Shown here piece after piece: positions 18,859 through 27,379 of a DNA stretch of 64,000 nt (position 1 is its first letter; each line of letters starts with the position of its first letter). The notes beneath the pieces are model-generated. The model was not told the origin of the DNA and did not search any database. It saw only the letters and a list, made by a program, of their open reading frames with translations. Source of the DNA: JAIOQJ01 sp963718635. GTDB taxonomy: Bacteria; Planctomycetota; Planctomycetia; Gemmatales; Gemmataceae. Made by a program: the position numbers and the translations under genes. The stretch covers positions 6,014,001 to 6,078,000 of the forward strand of contig OY970367.1 of NCBI GenBank assembly GCA_963718635.1. Reading direction: 5' to 3'.

Positions 18859-20073
18859 TTACTTGCTCTTCTCTTTTTCTTTCTTCAGTTCCACGAGCAA
18901 TTTTTGAACGTTCGCCTTCGCCTCTTCCAGCTTCTTCTCGGCAGCTTGGCGATCGGCTTCAGCGACTTTCATTGTTAGCTCGGCTTGCTTCAACTTTTCA
19001 GCCAAGGCCGAGACGTTGTTCGAGACGGTGGTCACTTTAGCAGCCAGCATTGCTGACAGCAGTGGCTTGATCGATTCGGATGGAATGGCGTAAGTGTCCG
19101 TTCGGCCGCCGCGAGCGATGTTGATGCCGATGACGCGACCTTCAAGATCGACCAATGGCCCGCCGCATTGCGAGGCTTTCAGATCAGTGTCGTGCTGTAA
19201 CGCGGCGGGGAAACCGGTGCGGCGTTCGCTGCGATCGGTGCCCATGCTGTTCTGCATGTCGCCGCGGTCCGTTCCGAAGCTGGCCGGACGACGTTCGAGC
19301 GTGGCACTGACTTCATCTTCCGTTTCGCCGCGACGAAAGCGAATCTTGACGGCATCGCCTGGCTTGCATCGGCCAATCGTTGCGCTCAGCGTTTCACGGT
19401 CGGTAATCTCTTTTCCGTTGATTGCCAGAATGATATCTTCGATTTTCAGCCCAGCTTTTTCAGCAGGAGTTTTCGGCGTAACGCCCGTTATCTTGACGCC
19501 CTCGCCTTCGCTGTCTTCCATCTGAATGCCGAGGAAACCGCGTTCGTTGTTGTTCTTCGGCAAGGCAATCTTGGGGCCGGGAAGATTACGCGGCGCCACC
19601 GACACGATGCCGATGGCTAACGGCTTATCGGACAGGCCGGGCGTTGCCAGCCAGTTGCCAACCGGGTCCACCGTGCTGTCCGTCCATTCGACGGGTTTCA
19701 AGTCTTTAGCATCGACCTTGAGCATCGCTAGGTCCCAGACATCGTTGCCGGCAATCCGCGTTGCAGGAAGCTCGGTGCCATTTTTCAATCGGACCATGAT
19801 GGATTGGCCGCGCAGTTCCGTGTCTTTTGTCAGGATGTAGCCGTCTGCTTTGACGATGGTGCCCAAGGCAACCTGTTTGCCTTCAATCAAGACGGCAACG
19901 GTGCTCTCTGAAGGGGCAGCCACAACGGTTTTGAAAAGATCAAGTATCCTGGCGTTGTTTTTCGACGGGCCGCCCCATTGCGAATCGTTTTTACGTTGGG
20001 CGTTGACAGTGGGACTAAGGAGCAACAGCGCGCTCAGCGCCCACACCATTTGAAACGATCGATAGCGAATCAT
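18859..20073 (-). CDS. Degenerate HtrA-like serine protease with PDZ inside the protease domain, 404 aa
   Basis: The protein has a signal peptide (residues 1-25) and an HtrA-like beta-barrel. The Asp position is kept (DVWDLAMLKVD, D114), but the His region reads GYILTKDTEL instead of the usual TxxHVV, and the serine motif reads SQCGGPLVD with Cys at 303. It is probably not an active serine protease. A PDZ domain (about residues 179-262, GFLGIQMEDSEGEG to SATLERR) lies between the Asp half and the SQCGGPL strand, whereas HtrA normally has PDZ after the protease. The last 55 residues form a charged coiled coil. The gene upstream encodes an intact protease. Confidence 0.78.
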   Translation of the reverse strand: MIRYRSFQMVWALSALLLLSPTVNAQRKNDSQWGGPSKNNARILDLFKTVVAAPSESTVAVLIEGKQVALGTIVKADGYILTKDTELRGQSIMVRLKNGTELPATRIAGNDVWDLAMLKVDAKDLKPVEWTDSTVDPVGNWLATPGLSDKPLAIGIVSVAPRNLPGPKIALPKNNNERGFLGIQMEDSEGEGVKITGVTPKTPAEKAGLKIEDIILAINGKEITDRETLSATIGRCKPGDAVKIRFRRGETEDEVSATLERRPASFGTDRGDMQNSMGTDRSERRTGFPAALQHDTDLKASQCGGPLVDLEGRVIGINIARGGRTDTYAIPSESIKPLLSAMLAAKVTTVSNNVSALAEKLKQAELTMKVAEADRQAAEKKLEEAKANVQKLLVELKKEKEKSK

Positions 20074-20129
20074 GGGAATGAACCTTGATGAATGAATACT
20101 AAGGCCGGCAGGACGTTATGCAAGTCCTG

Positions 20130-21131
20130 TTAGCCGCGCTTATCAAGTTTGACCTTTAAGGTTTTCGCTTCTCCATTACGGCTGACAATGACTTCGACTT
20201 CGTCGCCCGGCTTCTTCTTCGACAACACGCTCAACATTTCGTCGTATGTCTTAACTTCTTTGCCGTCGAATTTATTGATGACATCGCCCGCCAGCAGACC
20301 GGCCTTGGCAGCAGGCGAGTCTTCGGTGACTCGGGCGAGCTTGCACTCTTTGGAATCTTCATCGCGTGCCACACCGAAATAAACGCTGACGCTAACGCTG
20401 TTGGCCGGGACAATCTCGTCCCCTTTGAGGAGTCGATCCCACTGCGATGTATAGACGTTAATCGGCACATGCACGTTAGAGGAAATCGTCGGGCCTATGC
20501 GGCTATGGATGCCGATCACCCGGCCCTCCATATCGAATAAAGGCCCGCCGGAATCGCCGCCCACCAGGGTGCAGTCAGTTGTAATTGCGTCGGGAGCCCG
20601 ATTCATCCTCAGCACTCGGCCCAGTCGAACGACGGGCGTTCGTCCCTTCTGAAAGCCGTTCGGATGACCGATGGCGATGCACCAGGCGCCGGGTTTCAGT
20701 CCGTCGGATTTGCCCATCTCGCAGAAATCCCATTTGCCTTTGCCTGTAATCTGGATCATGCCGCTGTCAACGAGCGCATCGCGCCCGAGCGACTTGCCTT
20801 CCAGTTTTTCACCGTCGGGCATAATGACGGTGCATTTCTGGCCCGGCTTGCCGGAAACATGGCCGGCCGTCAGCACGATCCCTTCTTTGTTTACAATTAC
20901 GCCGCTGCCGGAGGCGCCGCCAATCTGAATGCCGACCGTGCAAGATCGCGCTTTCTCCAGCACCTTTTTAGTCTGAGTTTGGATAGCCTTCAAATCATCG
21001 ATCGATTCCGGCACCGGTTTAGAGATGGCCGGCGACAATCCAGATTCGCTTTTTTTCGGCGGTTCGGCAGCAGGCAGCAAGAGCCCGGTGAAAGTGAAGA
21101 TGACAACTAAAAGAGCGGCAGAACCTTTCAT
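20130..21131 (-). CDS. Trypsin-like serine protease with C-terminal PDZ domain (HtrA/DegP type), 333 aa
   Basis: The start ATG at 21131 has a GGAG site and opens a signal peptide (MKGSAALLVVIFTFTGLLLP). The catalytic triad is complete: H91 in LTAGHVSG, D122 in DALVDSGMI and S194 in GGDSGGPLFD. The PDZ domain occupies about residues 262-330 (LARVTEDSPAAKAGLLAGDVI onward). It would cleave misfolded proteins outside the cytoplasm. It is the first gene of a run that continues with a protease-like protein lacking His and Ser and then a heme protein. The pair suggests an active enzyme and a regulatory or structural partner. Confidence 0.85.
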   Translation of the reverse strand: MKGSAALLVVIFTFTGLLLPAAEPPKKSESGLSPAISKPVPESIDDLKAIQTQTKKVLEKARSCTVGIQIGGASGSGVIVNKEGIVLTAGHVSGKPGQKCTVIMPDGEKLEGKSLGRDALVDSGMIQITGKGKWDFCEMGKSDGLKPGAWCIAIGHPNGFQKGRTPVVRLGRVLRMNRAPDAITTDCTLVGGDSGGPLFDMEGRVIGIHSRIGPTISSNVHVPINVYTSQWDRLLKGDEIVPANSVSVSVYFGVARDEDSKECKLARVTEDSPAAKAGLLAGDVINKFDGKEVKTYDEMLSVLSKKKPGDEVEVIVSRNGEAKTLKVKLDKRG

Positions 21132-21360
21132 ATTGCTTAAACTCCAGAACGTTCGCGGGGCGACGTTCGCTAGAGAATTATACGTTGCAAATGACCGATC
21201 GGGCCAATCGCCGCTGCGCTTCCTGCACGAATTCAACCCTTTGATCGGCCGAAGTTTCGAAATTTTCCGAGTGAGACTGACAGAATCCGGCAGCGGACAG
21301 AGGAAGGAACGATCACTTTGACACAATATGACGGTTGAAAGGGAGAGTTACAACTATTAA

Positions 21361-21387
21361 GCGTGCTCACACCTAGCGCGAGCACGC
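21361..21387 (-). terminator. Possible hairpin after ilvB
   Basis: GCGTGCTC at 21361-21368 pairs with GAGCACGC at 21380-21387 around an 11-base loop. It lies 14 bases past the ilvB stop. No T-run follows on the minus strand, so it is a weak terminator candidate or a short intergenic repeat. Confidence 0.35.
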
Positions 21388-21400
21388 CTACAACTTTTAC

Positions 21401-23173
21401 CTACACCTTGATCATGTCGCGGACGGTCATGCCCGAGGGAATCATCGGCAGCACGTGTTCCTGGTAGGGCGTCATCACGTCGAGGACGTAAGCGCCATCG
21501 CTGTCGATCATCTCTTCCAGTGCTTCGTCCAGGTCCTTTTTCTCCATGATTTTCTGTGCGCCGACCTTGAACCCTTTAGCCAGCTGCACGAAGTTCGGAT
21601 ATTCCTCTTCCTCATGGCCGGCGCCAAGGTAGGTATGCCCACGGTTACCACTGTAAAAGCGGTCTTCCCACTGGACAACCATGCCGAGGTGTTGATTATT
21701 CAAGAGCAGCACTTTCACCGGCAGTCTCTCGGTAAAAGCGCAGGCAAGTTCCTGGATGTTCATCAGGAAGCTGCCATCGCCATCGACATCGATCACGAGC
21801 TTGTCGGGATGGGCAGCCTGAGCCCCGAGAGCCGAAGGCAAGCCAAAGCCCATCGTTCCGAGTCCACCGCTGGTAACCCAGTGGCGCGGGCTGTTCAGCG
21901 GGAAGTATTGAGCGGCCCACATCTGATGCTGGCCGACGCCGGTCGTCAGGATAGTGTTTTCCAGCTGGCCACGATCTTTCAGGATCTGCCAGAGCCGATG
22001 GATCGCATGTTGCGGCAGAATCGCGTCTTCCCGTTCCAGAAAGCGCAGCGGATTCGCTTCGCGCCACTCATCGATTTGGCGCATCCAATCGGGGTAACGG
22101 CCGCCACCGATTAGATCGGCATTTTTCTCTTCCTTCAACAGCGAATTGAGGCCTTCCACAGCGGCCTTTAAATCGCCATGCACGGCCACATGGGCGAACT
22201 TGTTCTTGTTCAATTCCGAAGGATCGATGTCAATGTGAACGATACGGCCATGCTTGGCGAACTCCGCCAGCTTGCCAGTGACGCGGTCATCGAAACGTAC
22301 GCCAAAAGCGAGCAGCAGGTCGGCATCGTTAACGGCATAGTTTGAATAAACCGTGCCGTGCATGCCGAGCATCTGCAAGCAGAGATAATGCTCTGAAGGG
22401 AATCCTCCGAGGCCATGGAGCGTCAGCGCGACCGGGATGCCCGCACGTTCGGCAAATTCTTTCAGTGCAGCCGACGCGCCCGAGGCAATGATGCCGCCGC
22501 CGCCGTAGATCACCGGCCTCTTGGCATTGCGGATCTCAGCAATAATCCGTTCCAAATCACTACGCGGAATGCGCGGCAGCAGTTTGTAGCCCGGCAGGTT
22601 CATTGGCGGATCCCAGTCCGGCACAATCTGGCGAACTTGGACGTCCTTAGGGAAATCGATGATGATGGGACCGGGCCGACCCGTCGTAGCGATGTGGAAC
22701 GCTTCCTTGACCACGCGCGTGATGTCTTCCGTCCGCTGAATCAAGTAATGATGTTTCGTGATCGCCCGACAGACTTCAACGATCGGCGTTTCCTGGAAGG
22801 CGTCAGTGCCGATAACGGGTGTGCTCACTTGCCCGGTGATCGCAATCATCGGAACCGAATCCATCTTCGCATCGGCCAAACAGGTGACAAAGTTAGTCGC
22901 GCCGGGCCCGCTGGTCGCCATGCAGACGCTGGCCTTTCCGGTCGTGCGGGAGTAGCCATGCGCCATGAAGCCGCCGCCTTGCTCGTGGCGCGGCAGAATG
23001 GTGCGGATCTTCCCTTCGACCCGGGTTAAAGCCTGGTGCAACGGCATCGAGGCGCCGCCCGGATAAGCAAATACCGTGTCGACTCCCTGCCGTAGGAGGC
23101 ATTCGACGAGGATATCCGCGCCGCTCATCAGTTTACCTTCCGTCGCCGCTGCTTTCGGGGTGTTCGCGGTCAT
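21401..23173 (-). CDS. ilvB: Acetolactate synthase, large subunit
   Basis: This thiamine-diphosphate enzyme makes acetolactate or acetohydroxybutyrate, the first common step in valine, leucine and isoleucine synthesis. It has about 590 aa, the normal length. Typical sites are RHEQGGGFMAHGYSR (catalytic Glu) near residue 61, FQETPIVEV, PGPIIIDFPKDVQV near residue 170, RFDDRVTGK, and the TPP motif GDGSFLMNIQEL near residue 465. The start is the ATG at 23173, one codon after a TTG. No ilvN regulatory subunit is adjacent. The whole gene reads without interruption. Confidence 0.93.
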   Translation of the reverse strand: MTANTPKAAATEGKLMSGADILVECLLRQGVDTVFAYPGGASMPLHQALTRVEGKIRTILPRHEQGGGFMAHGYSRTTGKASVCMATSGPGATNFVTCLADAKMDSVPMIAITGQVSTPVIGTDAFQETPIVEVCRAITKHHYLIQRTEDITRVVKEAFHIATTGRPGPIIIDFPKDVQVRQIVPDWDPPMNLPGYKLLPRIPRSDLERIIAEIRNAKRPVIYGGGGIIASGASAALKEFAERAGIPVALTLHGLGGFPSEHYLCLQMLGMHGTVYSNYAVNDADLLLAFGVRFDDRVTGKLAEFAKHGRIVHIDIDPSELNKNKFAHVAVHGDLKAAVEGLNSLLKEEKNADLIGGGRYPDWMRQIDEWREANPLRFLEREDAILPQHAIHRLWQILKDRGQLENTILTTGVGQHQMWAAQYFPLNSPRHWVTSGGLGTMGFGLPSALGAQAAHPDKLVIDVDGDGSFLMNIQELACAFTERLPVKVLLLNNQHLGMVVQWEDRFYSGNRGHTYLGAGHEEEEYPNFVQLAKGFKVGAQKIMEKKDLDEALEEMIDSDGAYVLDVMTPYQEHVLPMIPSGMTVRDMIKV

Positions 23174-23482
23174 CAATCGCCTCGTTCGTCAGACATAATG
23201 GAAAGCCAATTGCGCATTCAAAGGCACAAGTCGGAATAAGTAGTATAAGGGGAACACCGCCAAGATAAAGCGCAACAGCCAGAAAGCCGCAAAAAAGCGC
23301 GAGGTCTTCCACCGTAGAATAAGCTTTTTGCTTGTTCGCAGTTTGCACCGGCAAGAGGCTCTGCGTCAGAACAACCTAGATGTTTGTTTCGAAAGTCTTT
23401 AGGCAGTCGCTTGCAATTACGTTAACTTGTGCGATCGTCGTCCAGTCGCCGTCTCTAATTCCAATTTCGGGTCTTGGCCATC

Positions 23483-24127
23483 CGTTTTCCCACGATTTTC
23501 TCGGGGTTCGGCTTCTGGAAATATTTCCAGAATATTAACCGATAGCTTTCTGCCCCCGTGGTGGCGATCAAGAGTCTCCTTTCTCTCCGCGAAAGGAGAC
23601 TTTTCGGCAAAGCGAAGAAATCATTGGTCCTGTTCGTTTCGCTTTTTCCTTGTCGCTCGGCAGACTGGCTAACAAAGCATCGCTCGTTTTCCCACGATTT
23701 TCTCGGGAAAGCCCTTCTGGAAATATTTCCGGAAGGGTCCGTGAAAACCATGACGGCCCTGACCTGTCGGAAATTAATTTTCATTTCATTCCGCACTCCA
23801 AATTCCGCATTCCGAATTTCCCGAAACGTTTTCCGACGATTTTCTTGGGTTTCGCCTTCGGGAAATATTTCCGAAGGCGGTACGTGAAAATGACGGGCCA
23901 TTGAATGTCGCCTGTTTGATTTTCATCTCATTCCGAATTCTGCATTCGGCATTTGAAGCGTTCGTTTTCCCACGATTTAATTGGAAAGTCGCTTCCGGAA
24001 ATATTTCCGGAAGCGACTCGGGAACTTACTTCGCGTCGAACGTGTTCGCCCGAAATCCCATGCATTAGCTTAGGGGCGCTGTTCCGAAGAAATCTTTTTT
24101 CGAGCGTCAGCGTGCCGGCGTATATGT
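23483..24127 (+). repeat. Hairpin array A: four box-plus-palindrome units and a terminal module
   Basis: Four units each consist of a conserved box close to TTTTCCCACGATTTTCTCGG followed by a palindrome with core GGAAATATTTCC. Palindromes are at 23513-23532, 23712-23737, 23855-23879 (one-base bulge) and 23988-24017 (a perfect 30-mer with arm GTCGCTTCC). Boxes start at about 23484, 23686, 23827 and 23963. The array ends with a module at about 24052-24127 that recurs inverted at 33889-33980 and in part at 47622-47662. A separate stem, AGTCTCCTTT at 23573 with AAAGGAGACT at 23592, lies inside. No credible gene occupies the stretch. Confidence 0.82.
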
Positions 24128-24421
24128 CATGACACGATTCTGTGTCGCTTTCGCCGTGCACATGCTGTCATTCGCCCGCTCTAACGGATTAAACTGCGCG
24201 TCCATTTGTGAAACGGCCATCTAGTCACATTTATTCGGACGCTAGCGGATCGCCTTGCTAAGCTCCGTCGCTGGCAAAACAACCCAAAGCCATTCAAGAA
24301 AATTCGCACCTTGCTTTCAGCTGACGCTGATTTCAGGCTTGTGCTGCTAATGCCCACAGTTTGGCATTGGATTTTTTCGAAGGTAGCGGTTGTCGCTTGC
24401 AACCGCTCAAGTAAAGTATTG

Positions 24422-24466
24422 TGGAGTCAGATGGGGCAAAGTGGTGCTGAGTGGGAAATCGTGCTG
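24422..24466 (+). promoter_or_regulatory. MraZ operator: TGGGN-type repeats every 10 bases
   Basis: Five-base blocks occur with an exact 10-base period just upstream of mraZ: TGGAG 24422-24426, TGGGG 24432-24436, TGGTG 24442-24446, TGGGA 24452-24456 and the weaker TGCTG 24462-24466. MraZ is known to bind direct TGGGN repeats separated by 5-base spacers in its own promoter. The last block ends 8 bases before the ATG at 24475, so binding would block transcription or ribosome access. Confidence 0.75.
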
Positions 24467-24474
24467 GTTGAACA

Positions 24475-24909
24475 ATGCTGCTAACGGGCACCTATCCCCG
24501 AACAGTCGACGAAAAGGGGCGGTTGGCGCTGCCTAAACGCGTTCGCGAGTTGCTCAAAGAGCCTTCCATGCTGTTTGTCACGCCGGGCGCCGATCAAACG
24601 CTGTGGCTTTACATGGAGGCGGAGCTGGAGCGAATGGCCGCGCGACTGGATGAGGCGCCGGCGACCGATGCCGAAGCTCGCGTCTTTCGCCGGCTTTATT
24701 TCGCTCAGACGGAAGCAGTCGATTTGGACAAAATGGGGCGGATGATCGTGCCGGATCGCCTTGCTAAGTTTGCCGGATTGCAAAAAGAAGTGGTGCTGAT
24801 CGGCGTTCGCGATCACCTGGAATTGTGGGATTCGGTTCGGTGGAACTCGTTTGTAAATGACAACGCAGCGCGGTTTGACACCGTGGCGGAAAAGGCATTC
24901 GAAAAGTGA
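24475..24909 (+). CDS. mraZ: Transcriptional regulator MraZ
   Basis: MraZ is a ring-forming DNA-binding protein with two AbrB-like swapped-hairpin halves. The first half is YPRTVDEKGRLALPKRVREL near residue 7; the second is TEAVDLDKMGRMIVPDRLAK near residue 79. It has 144 aa, the family norm. In most bacteria mraZ heads the division and cell-wall cluster and is followed by rsmH. Here it is followed by a terminator at 25038 and an opposing PIG-L gene, so it is alone. The operator repeats directly upstream indicate autoregulation. Planctomycetes lack FtsZ, which fits a changed role. Confidence 0.92.
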   Translation: MLLTGTYPRTVDEKGRLALPKRVRELLKEPSMLFVTPGADQTLWLYMEAELERMAARLDEAPATDAEARVFRRLYFAQTEAVDLDKMGRMIVPDRLAKFAGLQKEVVLIGVRDHLELWDSVRWNSFVNDNAARFDTVAEKAFEK

Positions 24910-25037
24910 TGAGGAACGAGGGGTCCGGAGAGCGAAAGGGAATTCGCTCATGAGAAGGATTCTCACTCCGCGCTCCCCGTTCCTTATCACCGAACCCAGG
25001 AGGGGCGTTTCCGAGCTTACCTCGACTCTCCCTGCGA

Positions 25038-25068
25038 ACGCGGCGCTTTCCCAGCGCCGCGTTTTTTT
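25038..25068 (+). terminator. Rho-independent terminator after mraZ
   Basis: ACGCGGCGCT at 25038 pairs with AGCGCCGCGT around a 5-base loop and is followed by seven T residues. This is a strong terminator for mraZ. The T-run overlaps the stop codon of the opposing PIG-L gene. Confidence 0.85.
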
Positions 25069-25747
25069 ACATCCAGAACCATTTATAGATTTCGAACGCT
25101 TCGCAGTATTTGCCCGTTAGATGGTGAAATAGCGCCCAACTCGTCGCCAAGCCGACGGTGCGCGCGATCTTCATGAATTCTTTATTCTGCTGGCTGGCAT
25201 GCGCCTGCAACGACCGATCCTTTTGGCGGATCGATTCTTCGGGCAAGTTGACGAACAAGGTCGGATGAAAAGAGTTCGGCTTCGTCGAGGGCGATTGATA
25301 GAGAAGCACCGTTCCCATGTAATTGCGCAGGGCCGAGATAGTCGCTTCATGGGCTTCGCGATGGTCGGCATGGGTGTCTTCCCCGGAATGGGTAAGAATC
25401 ATATCGAACGGCCGCTGCCGTTTTTTCTCGTAAACCTGAGCCTCAATTGTCCGAATGAGCTGGTGGCCGACCTCGTGCAGTCCGCAATCGGGAAAAGGCA
25501 GAACTTCCACATTCTTCGAGGGCACGCCCAGATGCTGCGCGGCGAGCATCGACTCTTTACGCCGTGACGATGGCTCGTAGAACTCGCCGACTTTCGGATG
25601 CTGGATGCCTTCGGTCAGAATCAAAAAATGAACGACCGCATTGTGTTCTTGAATCAATCGATGGATAAAGCCGCCTGCGCCGATCTCGATGTCGTCCGGA
25701 TGAGCGCCGATCGCGAGCACCTGAGGTGAATCAACGGGGACTAGCAC
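25067..25747 (-). CDS. PIG-L/LmbE-family deacetylase, 226 aa
   Basis: PIG-L family enzymes are zinc-dependent deacetylases that remove N-acetyl groups from sugar derivatives. The zinc-binding motif AHPDD is near residue 15 (IGAHPDDIEIG) and the downstream His site is GEDTHADHREAH near residue 124. The start is a GTG at 25747 with GGAGGG about 8 bases ahead. The product resembles BshB of bacillithiol synthesis and LmbE, but no pathway neighbours are present to decide. Its 3' end overlaps the terminator of mraZ on the other strand. Confidence 0.87.
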   Translation of the reverse strand: MLVPVDSPQVLAIGAHPDDIEIGAGGFIHRLIQEHNAVVHFLILTEGIQHPKVGEFYEPSSRRKESMLAAQHLGVPSKNVEVLPFPDCGLHEVGHQLIRTIEAQVYEKKRQRPFDMILTHSGEDTHADHREAHEATISALRNYMGTVLLYQSPSTKPNSFHPTLFVNLPEESIRQKDRSLQAHASQQNKEFMKIARTVGLATSWALFHHLTGKYCEAFEIYKWFWM

Positions 25748-26056
25748 GGCGTTTACCCTCCGGCATGGGCAGTCGATTGATGCGGACCGATTGCGGCAGC
25801 AACCCGTTAGCCGCTTATGGGCCGGTTGCCGGGCGTCGCTGGCTCAACGCACCTTGGTTATTTAGAACAAATTTACCGGGAATGCCGGTTTGCCGCAATC
25901 GCAGGATGACAAACAGCCCGAAGCATTGGCGAAAACAGGCAGTTCTTAACGAATTTGCGGAAGAAAAGGGGCTAAGCTAATCGCTGAGTTGCCTGGCTTG
26001 GATCCAATATAACTACGACTGTACGCTTTCAGCCATTTCGGTAGTTGGACCTTCTC
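25748..26056. other. Intergenic stretch with no feature seen
   Basis: This 309-base gap between the divergent PIG-L and proB genes must hold both promoters. I see no convincing repeat, hairpin, RNA gene or conserved box in it. Confidence 0.5.
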
Positions 26057-27205
26057 ATGACTGACCCGGTTCGCCAACGCATCATCGAACAGGCCGACGT
26101 CGTGGTCGTGAAAGTAGGCACCAACGTCTTGACCGATCGAGCGGGGATGCTCGATCGAACGCGCATTCAATCGCTGGCCGACCAACTGCACCGAATTTCA
26201 TCAGCAGGCCGAAAAGTCGTGCTCGTCAGTTCCGGGGCGATCGGCGCGGGCGTGGGCCGGCTGGGTCTCAGTAAAAGGCCGGTTGATTTACCGCATTTGC
26301 AAGCCTGTGCGGCCGTCGGACAGTCGGCCTTGATGCAAGCGTATCAAGAGTGCTTGACGCCGCACGGTCTGCAGGCAGCGCAGATCCTCTTGACGGCTGG
26401 GGACTTTGATAGCCGGGTGCGCTATCTCAATGTCCGTAACACCATTCTGACGCTGTTTGAATACGGTTGCCTGCCGATTATCAACGAGAACGACACCGTT
26501 TCGATTGCCGAGATCAAGTTCGGCGACAACGATCAGCTGGCGGCGATGGTGACCAATCTGCTGCGGGCGCCATTGCTCATCCTGCTTACGAACGTCGATG
26601 GGCTCTTCAATGGCGACCCGCGTAGCAACCCGAATGCTCAACTGCTGACCACCGTAGCGCATATCGATCAAGCGGTCACCGAAATGGCGGGAACCAGCAA
26701 GAGTGCACTTGGAACCGGAGGGATGAAGAGCAAGTTGAGCGCTGCCCGCCTGGCAACCGCCGCCGGCGAATCGGTGATCATGGCTAATGGCGCTCTACCT
26801 GGCATCCTCGATCGCATCTTTTCATCACAAGAAGTCGGCACCCTCTTTTTGCCGCACGGCACGGCTGCGTCCGCGCGAGAGCGCTGGCTCGGCTACACCG
26901 CTCGCCCACACGGTTGCCTCAAAGTTGATGCCGGCGCCCGCCGAGCAGTCGAGAAACATGGCAAGAGCCTATTGCCGATCGGGATTATCGCTATCGAAGG
27001 GTCATTCAAGAAGGGCGATGTTGTCGCGATTATCGATCCAGACGGATTCGAATTTGCCCGCGGCCTCTGTAATTACTCATCGACCGACGCCAAACGCTTG
27101 CATGGACTAAATACCGAACAGATCGTCCGTCTCATCGGCCGGCTTCCTTATGTCGAGATGGTTCACCGCGATAACTTGGTTGTGGTAACTTTGGATGTCG
27201 CTTAG
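26057..27205 (+). CDS. proB: Glutamate 5-kinase with PUA domain
   Basis: ProB phosphorylates glutamate in the first step of proline synthesis. The kinase domain has VVVKVGTNVLT near residue 17, VLVSSGAIGAGVGRLGL near residue 54, INENDTVS near residue 139 and FGDNDQLAAMV near residue 152, then LGTGGMKSKLSAARLA near residue 218. The C-terminal PUA domain (about residues 275-375) includes SLLPIGIIAIEGSFKKGD. The ATG at 26057 gives MTDPVRQRI; a TTG four codons earlier is less likely. No proA is adjacent. The gene is intact. Confidence 0.92.
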   Translation: MTDPVRQRIIEQADVVVVKVGTNVLTDRAGMLDRTRIQSLADQLHRISSAGRKVVLVSSGAIGAGVGRLGLSKRPVDLPHLQACAAVGQSALMQAYQECLTPHGLQAAQILLTAGDFDSRVRYLNVRNTILTLFEYGCLPIINENDTVSIAEIKFGDNDQLAAMVTNLLRAPLLILLTNVDGLFNGDPRSNPNAQLLTTVAHIDQAVTEMAGTSKSALGTGGMKSKLSAARLATAAGESVIMANGALPGILDRIFSSQEVGTLFLPHGTAASARERWLGYTARPHGCLKVDAGARRAVEKHGKSLLPIGIIAIEGSFKKGDVVAIIDPDGFEFARGLCNYSSTDAKRLHGLNTEQIVRLIGRLPYVEMVHRDNLVVVTLDVA

Positions 27206-27379
27206 TCAGCCGCCAATCACTCACGTCCAACTCCACTAAAGACTGTGGCATCGTATTTGCAAAGTTTCGCTCGCACTGGTGTCGGGTTGAAATTGTTCAC
27301 GCCCGACTTGCCGCCCACCTTCGAATCAAAACGGCAGAAAGCATCTTTTCCCAGTTATATACGAGCTTGGAGTTTCCTT

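Noticed and set aside
23133..23354. Small membrane protein gene opposite the ilvB start
   Set aside because: The 73-codon frame overlaps ilvB, has no ribosome site and its hydrophobic stretch is the only support.
23483..24017. CRISPR array
   Set aside because: The repeats are palindromes with arms that differ between copies, spacing is irregular (about 200, 140 and 135 bases) and no cas gene is present.
24181..24402. 73-codon minus-strand frame upstream of mraZ
   Set aside because: No ribosome site, biased to Arg/Ser as in random frames of this composition.
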